Positions 1 to 6,523 of a stretch of 10,989 nt of DNA are shown piece by piece (within the stretch, counting starts at the first letter, position 1; each line of letters starts with the position of its first letter). The stretch spans positions 1 through 10,989 of the forward strand of contig JWZX01001183.1 in the NCBI GenBank assembly GCA_001275005.1, read 5' to 3'. The DNA comes from Chrysochromulina tobinii (Eukaryota; Haptophyta; Prymnesiales; Chrysochromulinaceae). Both the position numbers and the translations under genes were made by a program. The notes beneath the pieces are model-generated. The model was given only the letters and a program-made list of their open reading frames with translations, did no database searches and had not been told where the DNA came from.

Positions 1-1
1 G

Positions 2-121
2 CGTGTGCGTAACCCACAGAGGCTGCTGCCTCGCACCGATGCCGGCGCGGCTGCGGCGTGCGCCGCAGGAGCTGCGCCCGCCGCCGACCCGCCCGGCTGC
101 GTGTGTGTGCTGTGTGTTTGA
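2..121 (+). CDS. Possible 3' end of a rightward gene (partial)
   Basis: The frame starting at base 2 is open from the window edge to a TGA at 119-121, giving about 39 residues rich in Ala, Pro and Arg and ending in a Cys/Val-rich tail (GCVCVLCV). Third codon positions are nearly all G or C, as in the other genes here. The next frame (from base 3) is also open, to a TAA at 129-131, so the choice of frame is not secure. No domain can be recognised in so short a piece. It would converge on the membrane-protein gene that ends at 345. The whole call could be chance in GC-rich DNA. Confidence 0.22.
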   Translation, partial: RVRNPQRLLPRTDAGAAAACAAGAAPAADPPGCVCVLCV

Positions 122-344
122 GGTCGCGTAAAAGTTTCTAGGGTGGAACGCGCGCGTTTAGCGGTTCACAGACCGTAATCCAGGCAACCTGGTTGTTCCA
201 CCGAAGGCGATTAAAGCGGGTCCCCAGCCCTCGCCCCCTGGGCCCATATTACGAGGTCATGAGTGATGAGAAGCGTACCATTAACTATACTGTCTAGAGC
301 GTAATCTTTGACCCCTGTGGTGCCGCATGTTCTTGTGTGGGCGC
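122..344. other. 3' flank between converging genes
   Basis: Apart from the foldable segment at 142-202, a further imperfect stem can form between GGGTCCCCAG near 218-227 and CTGGGCCC near 238-245. A TGATGA box-C-like string near 262 has no CTGA box D downstream, so a C/D snoRNA is not supported. No convincing ORF, canonical AATAAA or tRNA is seen. Confidence 0.4.
142..202. other. Segment able to fold into a three-helix shape
   Basis: GGTGGAAC (142-149) is perfectly complementary to GTTCCACC (195-202). Inside this 8-bp closing stem lie two local hairpins: CGGT/ACCG (162-165 with 172-175, 6-base loop) and CCAGG/CCTGG (180-184 with 188-192, 3-base loop). The layout resembles a small multibranch RNA, but there is no tRNA A/B box, no T-loop and no CCA, and no RNA family is recognised. 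It lies in the 3' flank of the gene that ends at 345, so it could equally be 3'-UTR or 3'-flanking structure of that gene, or chance. Confidence 0.3.
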
Positions 345-2747
345 TCAGAAGCGATGCAGCTCCGCACGTCCTACCTCGTCGAGCGTGATCAATGTCGGGT
401 TCCTCTGCACCGTTCGCCATCGTCTTCCACGGTCACTTCGTCTTAGGCGCTCCAATGTGGCCACGCTGCAAGTGTCGCCCTCGTCCAATCCGTGCGCTGC
501 CTGGTCGTCCTCGCGATCGTCGTCATCTTCAACGCCGATCCGCGCGTTTGCCGTGCGCTCAAGTGTCCGGTTCGTGACGAGCTTGCGCACCGCACTCGAC
601 TGCAGCAAGTCAGCGAGCTCACCATCGGTCGCCGTGGCAGCGAGTGCTGCTAGGGTCGAGGACGTCTCCTTTGCCAACACTTTGAGCTTCGCGAATCGCT
701 CCGCCACCGCCATCTCGGGCGCCGCCGCAAAGGGAGTGGCAGCAGGCGACACTTTCATTGGCGACGCCGTGATGGGTCCGGCGCGGAGCGGAAAGGGTGC
801 CTCTAGAACTGGAATGTGGATCGCCTTTGGCAGATGAATGGGCGATGCAGCACCTGTGGGGTGGTCTAGCAATGGCGCACAACCTTTGCTCTCGTCCACC
901 TCAACCTCAGCTGTTTCGTCTCGCTCGTCGGACGCCTCATCATCGGCAGACCCGACCACATCGGCAAGGTCGTGCAGAGCGTTGGCAGCCGCCTTCTCCA
1001 CCAGCTTCTCCACTGCCTTCTCCTCCGCCACTCGATTCGCCACCGGATCCGCCACTCGGTCCGCTTCCGCCTCCTCGGAGATAGCCACCGATTGCCGCTG
1101 CTGGCCACCGATTGCCGCTGATGACCACCGGTTGCCTTGTATGGCACGGCGCTCATCTCCGCCACCGTCGTCATCATCCCACTGCACTCGGGTCGGCGCG
1201 TGAATCTTGGAGCTCCTCGAGGGCTCCTCAAGGTCTGCACACGTCTCGCTGGCAGCGGCTACCTTTTGGTAACGGCCGCCCTTTGCACCACCACTCAAGT
1301 GCCTGGGCGTGCATACCGAGCTAAACCACGAAAGATGGCGCTCCACCTCCTCGTGCTTCATGCCGCCGCCAGAGGCATGGCTCAGGAGGAGGAGCATGCA
1401 CACACGGCTCAGGATGAGCAGCATGCATGCACACAAGAGTACAATGAGCACCTGCAGCAGGATGGACGTCTCCAGCCGATCCCGATCTGACGGGCCATCA
1501 GTGCGAGGCTTGCCAACACCCTTGCCGGGGCCATGGGCCGGATCGTGGCTTGCTCCCAGAGTGGGGTGGTGCTCATGGTGAGGAGGAGGCAAGAACGCTC
1601 CCGGCGGAGCCAACGGAGGCCATGCATGTGGCGGGGGCGACAGTGGTTTCGGCGGGGGTGGCGGCGGGGGTGGTGGCGGCGGCGGCGATGGTAGTGGCGG
1701 CGGCGATGGTGGCGGCGGCAGGAGTGGTGTTGGCGGGGGGGCTGGAAATGGCGGCCGCATAGGATGCGGTTGTGAAGGCATGGGCGAGGGTGCCTTAGGC
1801 CGAGGCGGCGGCCGTGGAGGCGGCGGCGGAAGTGACGGCGGCGGCGGCAGCGGCGGCGACAGCGGCGGGGGCGGCGGCATCGCTCGGTGGCAAATTATAG
1901 ACTGCTGGTCGATGCGGCGTGTCGCTGATGAACCATCATCCATCCACGAATCGTAGATCCAGCATTCTACCGACGTGTAGAGGGACAGACCGACGCAATT
2001 ACCACACGCGGCCAGGCACTCGGACATCAGCACCGGCTTAACCAGCGAGCCGACAATGGCCTTGCGTGCGCATGGGGCATCCGCATTCAACGCACATGAT
2101 AGGTAGCCGTTAAATTGGTGGGCGAAGCCGGACGGGCAGGGGTTTGGCGGTGGCGGCCGCCCAGGAGGCGGTGGCGGCCTGAACGGCGTGTGTAGCGGCA
2201 GCGGCAGGCGTGGCGATGAGGGCACGGGCGGTGGGCGGAGCGGCGGCAGGCACGGAGGCGATGGTGGCGGCGGCGATGGGCACGGAGGCGGTGGTGGTGG
2301 CGGCGGAGGCATCTGCAGCTTGGATGGGTGTGGCGGTGGGTTGCGTGGAGGGAGTGTGGGCGTGTCTCCTGACCATGGCGCCTCGCACCACACCGGCGCA
2401 CGACCGACGGCAGCATCGATGGCGCACTCCGTGCATGCCTTCTCCGAGCCATTGCACTCAGCCATCGCGGAGAACCAGCCGCGGCATCGATTGCAGTCGC
2501 GAGCGTGTACATAGTCCGGCCTCGAGCAGCACGTGCCTGCATCGGCACCGGTGAGAACGGGCCTAACAGCGAAGAAGCGCGATGTATCCACCGGCGCTTG
2601 TGCTGGGAGCGCTCGTGCTGCAAATGTCCGCGACGCTACAGCATCCATTTGTGTGACCTCGTGGCGGCGGGCGCATGAATAAGGACACCCACCGTTGCAA
2701 CCCAAATTGAGACAAGACCGCACTCTCATTAATTGGGTGAGACGCAT
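345..2747 (-). CDS. Pro-rich, Cys-rich single-pass membrane protein with PAN/Apple-like module
   Basis: This 800-aa ORF starts at an ATG with A at -3 and ends at TGA (345-347); an in-frame stop lies 15 bases upstream. Layout: a Cys-rich module (residues ~73-121, eight Cys); a Pro stalk (~129-202); a second Cys module (204-286, eight Cys, with ECLAACGNCVGLSLY followed by ECWIYDS) resembling a PAN/Apple fold; a second, longer Pro/Ser-Pro stalk (~290-390); a His/Gly/basic stretch; a hydrophobic segment (428-455) fitting one membrane span; and a ~345-residue charged, Ala-rich tail with acidic clusters and a helical stretch (~558-592). The most likely arrangement is extracellular modules on Pro spacers with a cytoplasmic tail. 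PAN folds usually bind carbohydrate or protein; the ligand is unknown. No signal peptide is visible, so an upstream exon may be missing, or Met34 may be the start. Repeat-rich DNA makes assembly slips possible. Confidence 0.72.
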   Translation of the reverse strand: MRLTQLMRVRSCLNLGCNGGCPYSCARRHEVTQMDAVASRTFAARALPAQAPVDTSRFFAVRPVLTGADAGTCCSRPDYVHARDCNRCRGWFSAMAECNGSEKACTECAIDAAVGRAPVWCEAPWSGDTPTLPPRNPPPHPSKLQMPPPPPPPPPCPSPPPPSPPCLPPLRPPPVPSSPRLPLPLHTPFRPPPPPGRPPPPNPCPSGFAHQFNGYLSCALNADAPCARKAIVGSLVKPVLMSECLAACGNCVGLSLYTSVECWIYDSWMDDGSSATRRIDQQSIICHRAMPPPPPLSPPLPPPPSLPPPPPRPPPRPKAPSPMPSQPHPMRPPFPAPPPTPLLPPPPSPPPLPSPPPPPPPPPPPPKPLSPPPHAWPPLAPPGAFLPPPHHEHHPTLGASHDPAHGPGKGVGKPRTDGPSDRDRLETSILLQVLIVLLCACMLLILSRVCMLLLLSHASGGGMKHEEVERHLSWFSSVCTPRHLSGGAKGGRYQKVAAASETCADLEEPSRSSKIHAPTRVQWDDDDGGGDERRAIQGNRWSSAAIGGQQRQSVAISEEAEADRVADPVANRVAEEKAVEKLVEKAAANALHDLADVVGSADDEASDERDETAEVEVDESKGCAPLLDHPTGAASPIHLPKAIHIPVLEAPFPLRAGPITASPMKVSPAATPFAAAPEMAVAERFAKLKVLAKETSSTLAALAATATDGELADLLQSSAVRKLVTNRTLERTANARIGVEDDDDREDDQAAHGLDEGDTCSVATLERLRRSDRGRRWRTVQRNPTLITLDEVGRAELHRF
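1081..1137. repeat. Three imperfect ~20-bp tandem copies inside the membrane-protein gene
   Basis: The unit CCACCGATTGCCGCTG recurs at about 20-bp spacing (near 1086 and 1107), with a diverged third copy (CCACCGGTTGCC) near 1126. It encodes a Gly/Gln/Arg-rich stretch of the cytoplasmic tail (around residues 535-556). Confidence 0.6.
1379..1435. repeat. Two imperfect tandem copies encoding the membrane span
   Basis: GGCTCAGGA followed by a GAGCAGCATGCA-like tail occurs at 1379-1404 and 1406-1435. On the minus strand this duplicates the peptide CMLL(I/L)LS(R/H) within the hydrophobic segment (residues ~441-456), so the span appears to have been lengthened by duplication. Confidence 0.55.
1630..1880. 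repeat. GGC/GGT-rich low-complexity tract (Pro-stalk coding DNA)
   Basis: The plus strand is dominated by runs of G separated by one or two bases, the complement of CCN proline codons for the long stalk. A second, shorter tract lies at about 2140-2350. Such runs can form G-quadruplexes and are prone to length change; this follows from composition and is not an observation of structure. Confidence 0.6.
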
Positions 2748-2818
2748 GCTATTTGGTGGCGTTCATGCTTGTTCTTGTGAGTTTCGAAACGACACCACCC
2801 TAGCGCGCGCGCCTGGAG

Positions 2819-2878
2819 TGGGAGAGGGATTCTTTCTGGATACACTCACTATCTCCACCATCTGTTTCAAATCCAGTG
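2819..2878. repeat. Dispersed intergenic element, copy 1
   Basis: This 60-bp stretch (core ATTCTTTCTGGAT at 2829-2841, then CAC.CACTATC and a TTTCAAATCCAGTG-like end) aligns along its whole length with 5780-5840, with one indel and about a dozen mismatches. It lies in the spacer, 72-131 bp upstream of the start of the membrane-protein gene. It is either a shared regulatory or processing element or the remnant of a small transposon; the sequence does not decide between these. Confidence 0.65.
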
Positions 2879-2937
2879 TGGAAAGCAGCGGCGGCCGCTC
2901 CGATGTACGAATCCCACGCCGGCCAAATCTGCGCCCT

Positions 2938-2973
2938 TGGTAGGTATTGGTAGTATTGGTAGGATGCTGGTAG
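2938..2973. repeat. Four TGGTAG motifs at 9-11 bp spacing
   Basis: TTGGTAG occurs at 2938-2944, 2947-2953 and 2956-2962, and CTGGTAG at 2967-2973. Read on the minus strand these are CTACCA boxes about 190-225 bp upstream of the membrane-protein gene and just downstream of the channel stop codon. It may be a short minisatellite or a promoter or 3'-UTR motif. Confidence 0.55.
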
Positions 2974-3018
2974 CACAACACGCACACGCGGTGCCAGCTG
3001 TAAACAGTCCGTTTTCCT

Positions 3019-5327
3019 CTAAGCACGAGCGGCAGCAGCTATGCAGAAGTAGACAGCAGGAGCGGCAGCAGGAGCCCAGAAGTAGGAAGCAGGAGCGGCA
3101 GCAGGAGCGGCATCAGCAGGAGCGGCATCCAAGGGTTGAGGAACAAGTATGCCGGTACTCGTGGCATGTGCGCGCCCTCGAGCTTCCAGTGCTTCGCGTG
3201 TCTTCTGGATAATTTTGTCCTTCAGAAGCCGTTCAATCGCCTCAAGCTTGGACTCCAGGGCATCGAAACGAGCGGCCTTACGAGCGGCCTCCCTCTCTTG
3301 CGAGCTGCGCGGCTTGGACTCTGCCTTCATCTCCGCCACGCGCAGCTCCAGGCCACTGTCCATGACGGCTAATTCTCGGTTTACTTCACGCCGATTCCTC
3401 GATCTCCAATTGGCGCTGTTGCCTACAGCACCTTCCATGGCACGTTGAGAGGCACACGCTTGGGAGAGAAATAAACCATCCCCTACATGTAGATTTGCGG
3501 CGTGGGAGGCACCCACGAGACGACGGTGTGCATGGCGCGATTCAATTTCCTTTGCTAGCTGCTTTGCGTAGAGGGGGCGAAGACGGCCGCGAAACTCCCC
3601 ACCCGCAGCAAAGACCCTAGTCTCCGCTTCGCGCACGAATGCGCGACGAATGGTCCACTTGATCTTCACCATGCGGAAGCGGGCCTTGAACTCGGGGTAC
3701 CTGTCGATCGTTTCGATTAGCGCCCGAGCATCGATCGTGTAGACGCACAAGTAGGTCGCGCTGAGGGCGGTCAGATCAAGCCACAGATCAGGTGGCAGCA
3801 CAACATCATCACCCCACACGTCGAAGGCGCGCTTCATCCTGCCACCCCAAAACGCCCGCCCGCTTTGGACGATGTACATGAATCCAGGAGGGCAGAGCTC
3901 ACGCGGCGGAAAGACGAGAGTCTTCAGGCAGACCACCAGGTCCATGATCAGTGCGTCAGGCACCGTCAACAGGTCGTTGAAGTACCAGACCATGCGCACC
4001 CATCGGGAGTTGATCAACGAAGAGACTTCGAGCTGCATCGAGGGCGTTAGTTTTGAGATGACCCTCTTCCACACCTCGCCGTCATCGAGCTTTCGTGCCT
4101 CGAAGAGGTACTCACGCAGTCGGTATTGAGTCTCCGGAGGAATGCGATCCTGCGCCATGAAGGTGTTGAGATTAGAGAGCTCCTCCATAAACCTCTGGTC
4201 CTCCGGACTGTTCCGCACCACTTCCGTCATGACGCCGATCACATAGCCCCAGAGCGCGCAGGAGGTCATGATGATGGTTATGCAGACCCACTGTTCCGTG
4301 ACGTTGAACTCCTCCGCAAAGACGTCACCGTAGCCAACTGACGAGGTCGTCATGCACGCATAGTACAGCGACCATGCGTACATTACGAACGGATCGGCAC
4401 AATGGTAGCCCCCCTCGCACACGTCGTCGCGGCAATCTCCCGCCGTGCACAGCTGGCTGCTTTTGCAGGTGTCGACACCTGCTTCCACCAAGCTCCGGTT
4501 GTTGGTCTCCCACGCCCCGCAGTAGCCCTTTTGGATTGGCCATGATTTCAGCGGGTTGAAAGATGCCTGCAGCGCCCAGATGCATGCAATCCAGTGGCAC
4601 GCGATGAGGTTCACGGCGACTATCTGGAAAAGGGAGAGTTGCGCGTAGTTGATGGCCATGCTCATTTCCCACTTCTTGAAGATTCGTGAGCCGCGAGCGA
4701 GACGGACGAGCTTTGCAAGGCGCAGCACGCGGACTATGCGCAGGACCATGAGGCCTTGCGTGTCCTCGCCCCCAACGATGTCGAAGAGGCTTGTGAGGAT
4801 AGAGAACACGTCGAGGTAGAACCAGGAACTACGCACGTAATGGAGAGCGATGGCTTTTGGATCGGTGATCCATGCGACACCTTTGGTGGGATGAACGCTC
4901 TTGTAAGCAGTTCGAAACTGAAAGAGGACATCTATGATGAAGATGATATCGACGGCACGATTGCAGAGGAAAAGCGTGTCACTCCATTGCTCGCTCGGAC
5001 TGGGTGGCGCGAGGAAAGCTACATCATAAGGCGTGACGATCGCAGTGTAGATTAGGGCAATGCAGGGGACGAGATCCCAGTACTGTGCCCATGTGCCGCC
5101 CTTTTGTGGGTTCTGCGCGGCAAAACAAGGACGAATCGAAGTGAGGCACACATCTGACAGGCAGCAGTATAGCAGCAAAAACAAACGGAGAGCGCGCTTA
5201 CAATGACCCACATAGCTTGCAAAATTTGGCTCGATGTCTTCGGTTTGGGCGCGTCTCGGAAGGAGTTTGTAAACCTCTGCACCTTCGTATCAGTCGGTTG
5301 TCTTGGCTCATCGTGCGACATGCCCAT
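3019..5327 (-). CDS. Voltage-gated cation (K+) channel, CNG/KCNH-like, two exons
   Basis: Exon 1 is 5202-5327 (42 codons, ATG in an AAGATGG context) and exon 2 is 3019-5112, giving 739 residues. In spliced numbering: S1 ~52-76 after a YWD motif, S2 ~92-112, S3 ~139-156, S4 ~163-186 with regularly spaced Arg/Lys (LRIVRVLRLAKLVRLARG), S5 ~200-225, a long Cys-rich turret, pore helix and selectivity filter SVGYGD (300-305), S6 ~316-341, C-linker ~342-415, a cyclic-nucleotide-binding-like domain ~415-530, a coiled coil ~655-690 and an Ala/Pro tail. The GYGD filter indicates K+ selectivity, and the S4 charges indicate voltage sensing, by family knowledge. The binding-like domain lacks the Gly-Glu and Arg of a normal phosphate-binding cassette (it reads WGDDVVLPPD and LSATYL there), so cyclic nucleotide control is doubtful, as in KCNH channels. 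An in-frame stop lies 18 bases upstream of the ATG. Confidence 0.9.
3044..3128. repeat. 33-bp imperfect tandem repeat at the channel C-terminus
   Basis: CAGAAGTAG recurs at 3044-3052 and 3077-3085, each followed by GCAGGAGCGG blocks. It encodes an 11-residue repeat of the form (A)xYFxxAAAAP near the C-terminus. A degenerate GCAGGAGCGGC pattern continues to about 3128. Confidence 0.6.
5113..5201 (-). other. Spliceosomal intron in the channel gene (89 bp, phase 0)
   Basis: On the minus strand the donor is ATT|GTAAGC (intron begins at 5201) and the acceptor is TTTTGCCGCGCAG|AAC (intron ends at 5113), with a pyrimidine/T-rich 3' half. Removal joins ...QAMWVI to NPQKGG... in frame just before S1, matching the usual layout of CNG/KCNH-type channels, where a short W-V-I-(N/D)-P motif precedes the YWD of S1. 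The exon-2 frame has no ATG near the intron (it begins with GTG at 5211), and 89 is not a multiple of three, so an unspliced reading makes no sense. Confidence 0.88.
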
Positions 5328-5583
5328 CTTGAGTTCGAAGGCGCTTCACAAAACCAAAAGGACGGAACACTTTTTGACGAATTCGTGATGATGAATACTG
5401 AAGTTTAGGATGCATGCAGCAACTTTGCGTCCTCCCAAATCCAGAATCATGCAGAATTCCTCGGAGCTAGGAAGGTCCCACACACCAACCCAACGAAACG
5501 CTCGAGGGCCGAGCAGGGAGCGAAGGGGGCTCTCGCTCTGGTCCGTGCGATTTTCGTACCCAGGTGTTTAACAGGTGCCCCTC

Positions 5584-5631
5584 GAGCAGAGTGAGAGAGG
5601 GAGAGAGAAGAGCGCGATCGAGAGAAGAGTG
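5584..5631. repeat. GA-rich purine tract
   Basis: About 48 bases are composed almost wholly of GA/GAG/AGAG units on the plus strand, 260-300 bp upstream of the channel start. GA tracts are frequent in eukaryotic promoters, but no factor can be assigned. Confidence 0.5.
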
Positions 5632-5715
5632 TTCCTGAAAGCGAACCTAAACTCGACACACGGAGACACACTTCTCCCCCGTATGACGTAACACATGATA
5701 TGACATTTTAACAAC

Positions 5716-5760
5716 GATACACACGATCTTGCATGCCACCACCTGATTTTGAACTCAGTG
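5716..5760. repeat. Dispersed intergenic element, partial copy
   Basis: The last 21 bases (5740-5760, beginning CACCTGATTTTG) are identical to 5820-5840, 80 bp downstream. The bases before it (GATACACAC...CCAC) also resemble the matching part of the full copy, so this is a truncated third copy. The 21-mer is itself an imperfect hairpin: CAC-C-TGA and TCA-GTG around an 8-base loop, with one bulged C. Confidence 0.65.
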
Positions 5761-5779
5761 CTGATTGACCCAAAAGGGT

Positions 5780-5840
5780 AGGGGGAGGTATTCTTTCTGG
5801 ATTCACACACTATCCCCATCACCTGATTTTGAACTCAGTG
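5780..5840. repeat. Dispersed intergenic element, copy 2
   Basis: This 61-bp stretch with core ATTCTTTCTGGAT at 5790-5802 aligns full length with 2819-2878. It ends in the same 21-mer as the partial copy at 5716-5760. Its position between divergent genes differs from copy 1, which lies between two genes on the same strand. Confidence 0.65.
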
Positions 5841-6229
5841 AGCACCAGCGCGCGCCTTCTTAAGCCTTCATTTCGCCCATTCGCCGACTGCTTTTGAGCA
5901 GGCACGGTGAGGCGCTCAAATGAGCAGGAGGCGGCAAAGGTCGGGTTCGCAGGGGGCTGCCGCTTCTAAGTCGGCCGTGGGGTTCGTCGGCTCCAGGGAC
6001 CGGGGACGTTGTCGCGGTCTGGATCCCCTGCGCGATTGATTTATCAATTGTGATTTATCTACATATCTAGCACCAGTACTTCTACATCCACGGCTCATCG
6101 AGGCGCGCCGGAGCGGCGCCGAGCGGATCAGCGGCGGACTCAGTCCTCGGCCCCGGATTCGGTCGTCGCGCGGGGTCGTGCGTGCGCGTGCGTTGGTGGG
6201 TTGGGATGGTTGTGAGGTGTTCATCTGTG

Positions 6230-6403
6230 ATCCACGTGTGCCCGTGTCCCACGTGTGTGTCCCGGCTCCCCTCGGAACGGTTTTCATACGTGTATTGAAC
6301 ACGTAACACTTCGCGCCTCCCACGTTGTGTCTCCACGGGACCTATTGCTGTGCGTCTTGCCGGGATGGCAATTTAACGTGAACGTGAACGTGAACACGTA
6401 ACG
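6230..6403. promoter_or_regulatory. Cluster of ACGT cores upstream of the kinase
   Basis: Nine ACGT tetramers occur in about 170 bp, including two perfect CACGTG palindromes (near 6235 and 6250), three tandem AACGTG units, and a 12-mer TGAACACGTAAC present twice (6296-6307 and 6391-6402). CACGTG is the classical E-box/G-box bound by bHLH and bZIP factors in many eukaryotes. The cluster ends 120 bp before the kinase ATG. A promoter role is inferred from position. Confidence 0.4.
6375..6403. repeat. (AACGTG)3 hexamer repeat
   Basis: Three perfect tandem copies of AACGTG are followed by AACACGTAACG. They form the downstream edge of the ACGT cluster before the kinase gene. Confidence 0.6.
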
Positions 6404-6523
6404 GCTTTCGGCCTGTGGCCGACTTTCGGTGCCGCTTTCGGGACGCGGTCCCAAACGCAAGTCGCAAGGGAATTTGCACAAACCCATACAACACAGCCCT
6501 CTGCTCGACGGACCAGGTCTCGC

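Larger units (their letters stand above)
5328..6523. other. 1.2-kb spacer between divergent channel and kinase genes
   Basis: This presumably holds the promoters and 5' UTRs of both genes. A possible extra 3' splice site (TTTTGTGAAG|CGCC on the minus strand, near 5346) leaves room for another upstream channel exon. Further contents are a GA-rich tract, two copies of the dispersed element, two TGATTTATC motifs (6037-6045, 6051-6059) in an AT-rich island, and many ACGT cores before the kinase. A 39-codon plus-strand ORF (5920-6039) has G/C-rich third positions but a poor start context and no recognisable domain. Longer minus-strand frames at 5916-6336 are low in protein character. Confidence 0.5.

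Noticed and set aside
142-202. tRNA gene
   Set aside because: The fold has only a 3-base loop where the T-loop should be, no GGTTCRA motif on either strand and no plausible anticodon arm.
255-275. C/D-box snoRNA, from a TGATGA box C
   Set aside because: No CTGA box D follows at a suitable distance and no terminal stem is seen.
337-837. 166-codon plus-strand frame, Ser/Arg-rich
   Set aside because: It is antisense to the acidic tail of the membrane protein; its Ser/Arg composition mirrors that sequence, and it has no domain.
1630-2350. Gly-rich plus-strand frames (GGG/GGR runs)
   Set aside because: They are the complement of proline codons; the minus frame continues through Cys modules and a membrane span, which the plus frames do not.
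2087-2623. 178-codon minus-strand frame rich in His and Arg
   Set aside because: It is the shifted reading of the Cys-rich and Pro-stalk coding DNA of the membrane protein.
3205-3225. Possible fourth copy of the dispersed element (TCTTCTGGAT)
   Set aside because: Only about ten bases match, and it lies within the coiled-coil coding sequence of the channel.
3019-5211. Channel read as one uninterrupted 730-codon ORF
   Set aside because: It begins at GTG, its first 33 residues are intron translation, and the GT-AG boundaries give a better N-terminus in frame.
5920-6039. 39-codon plus-strand small ORF
   Set aside because: Third positions are G/C-rich, but the start context is poor and there is no domain or neighbour logic; it is mentioned only within the spacer entry.
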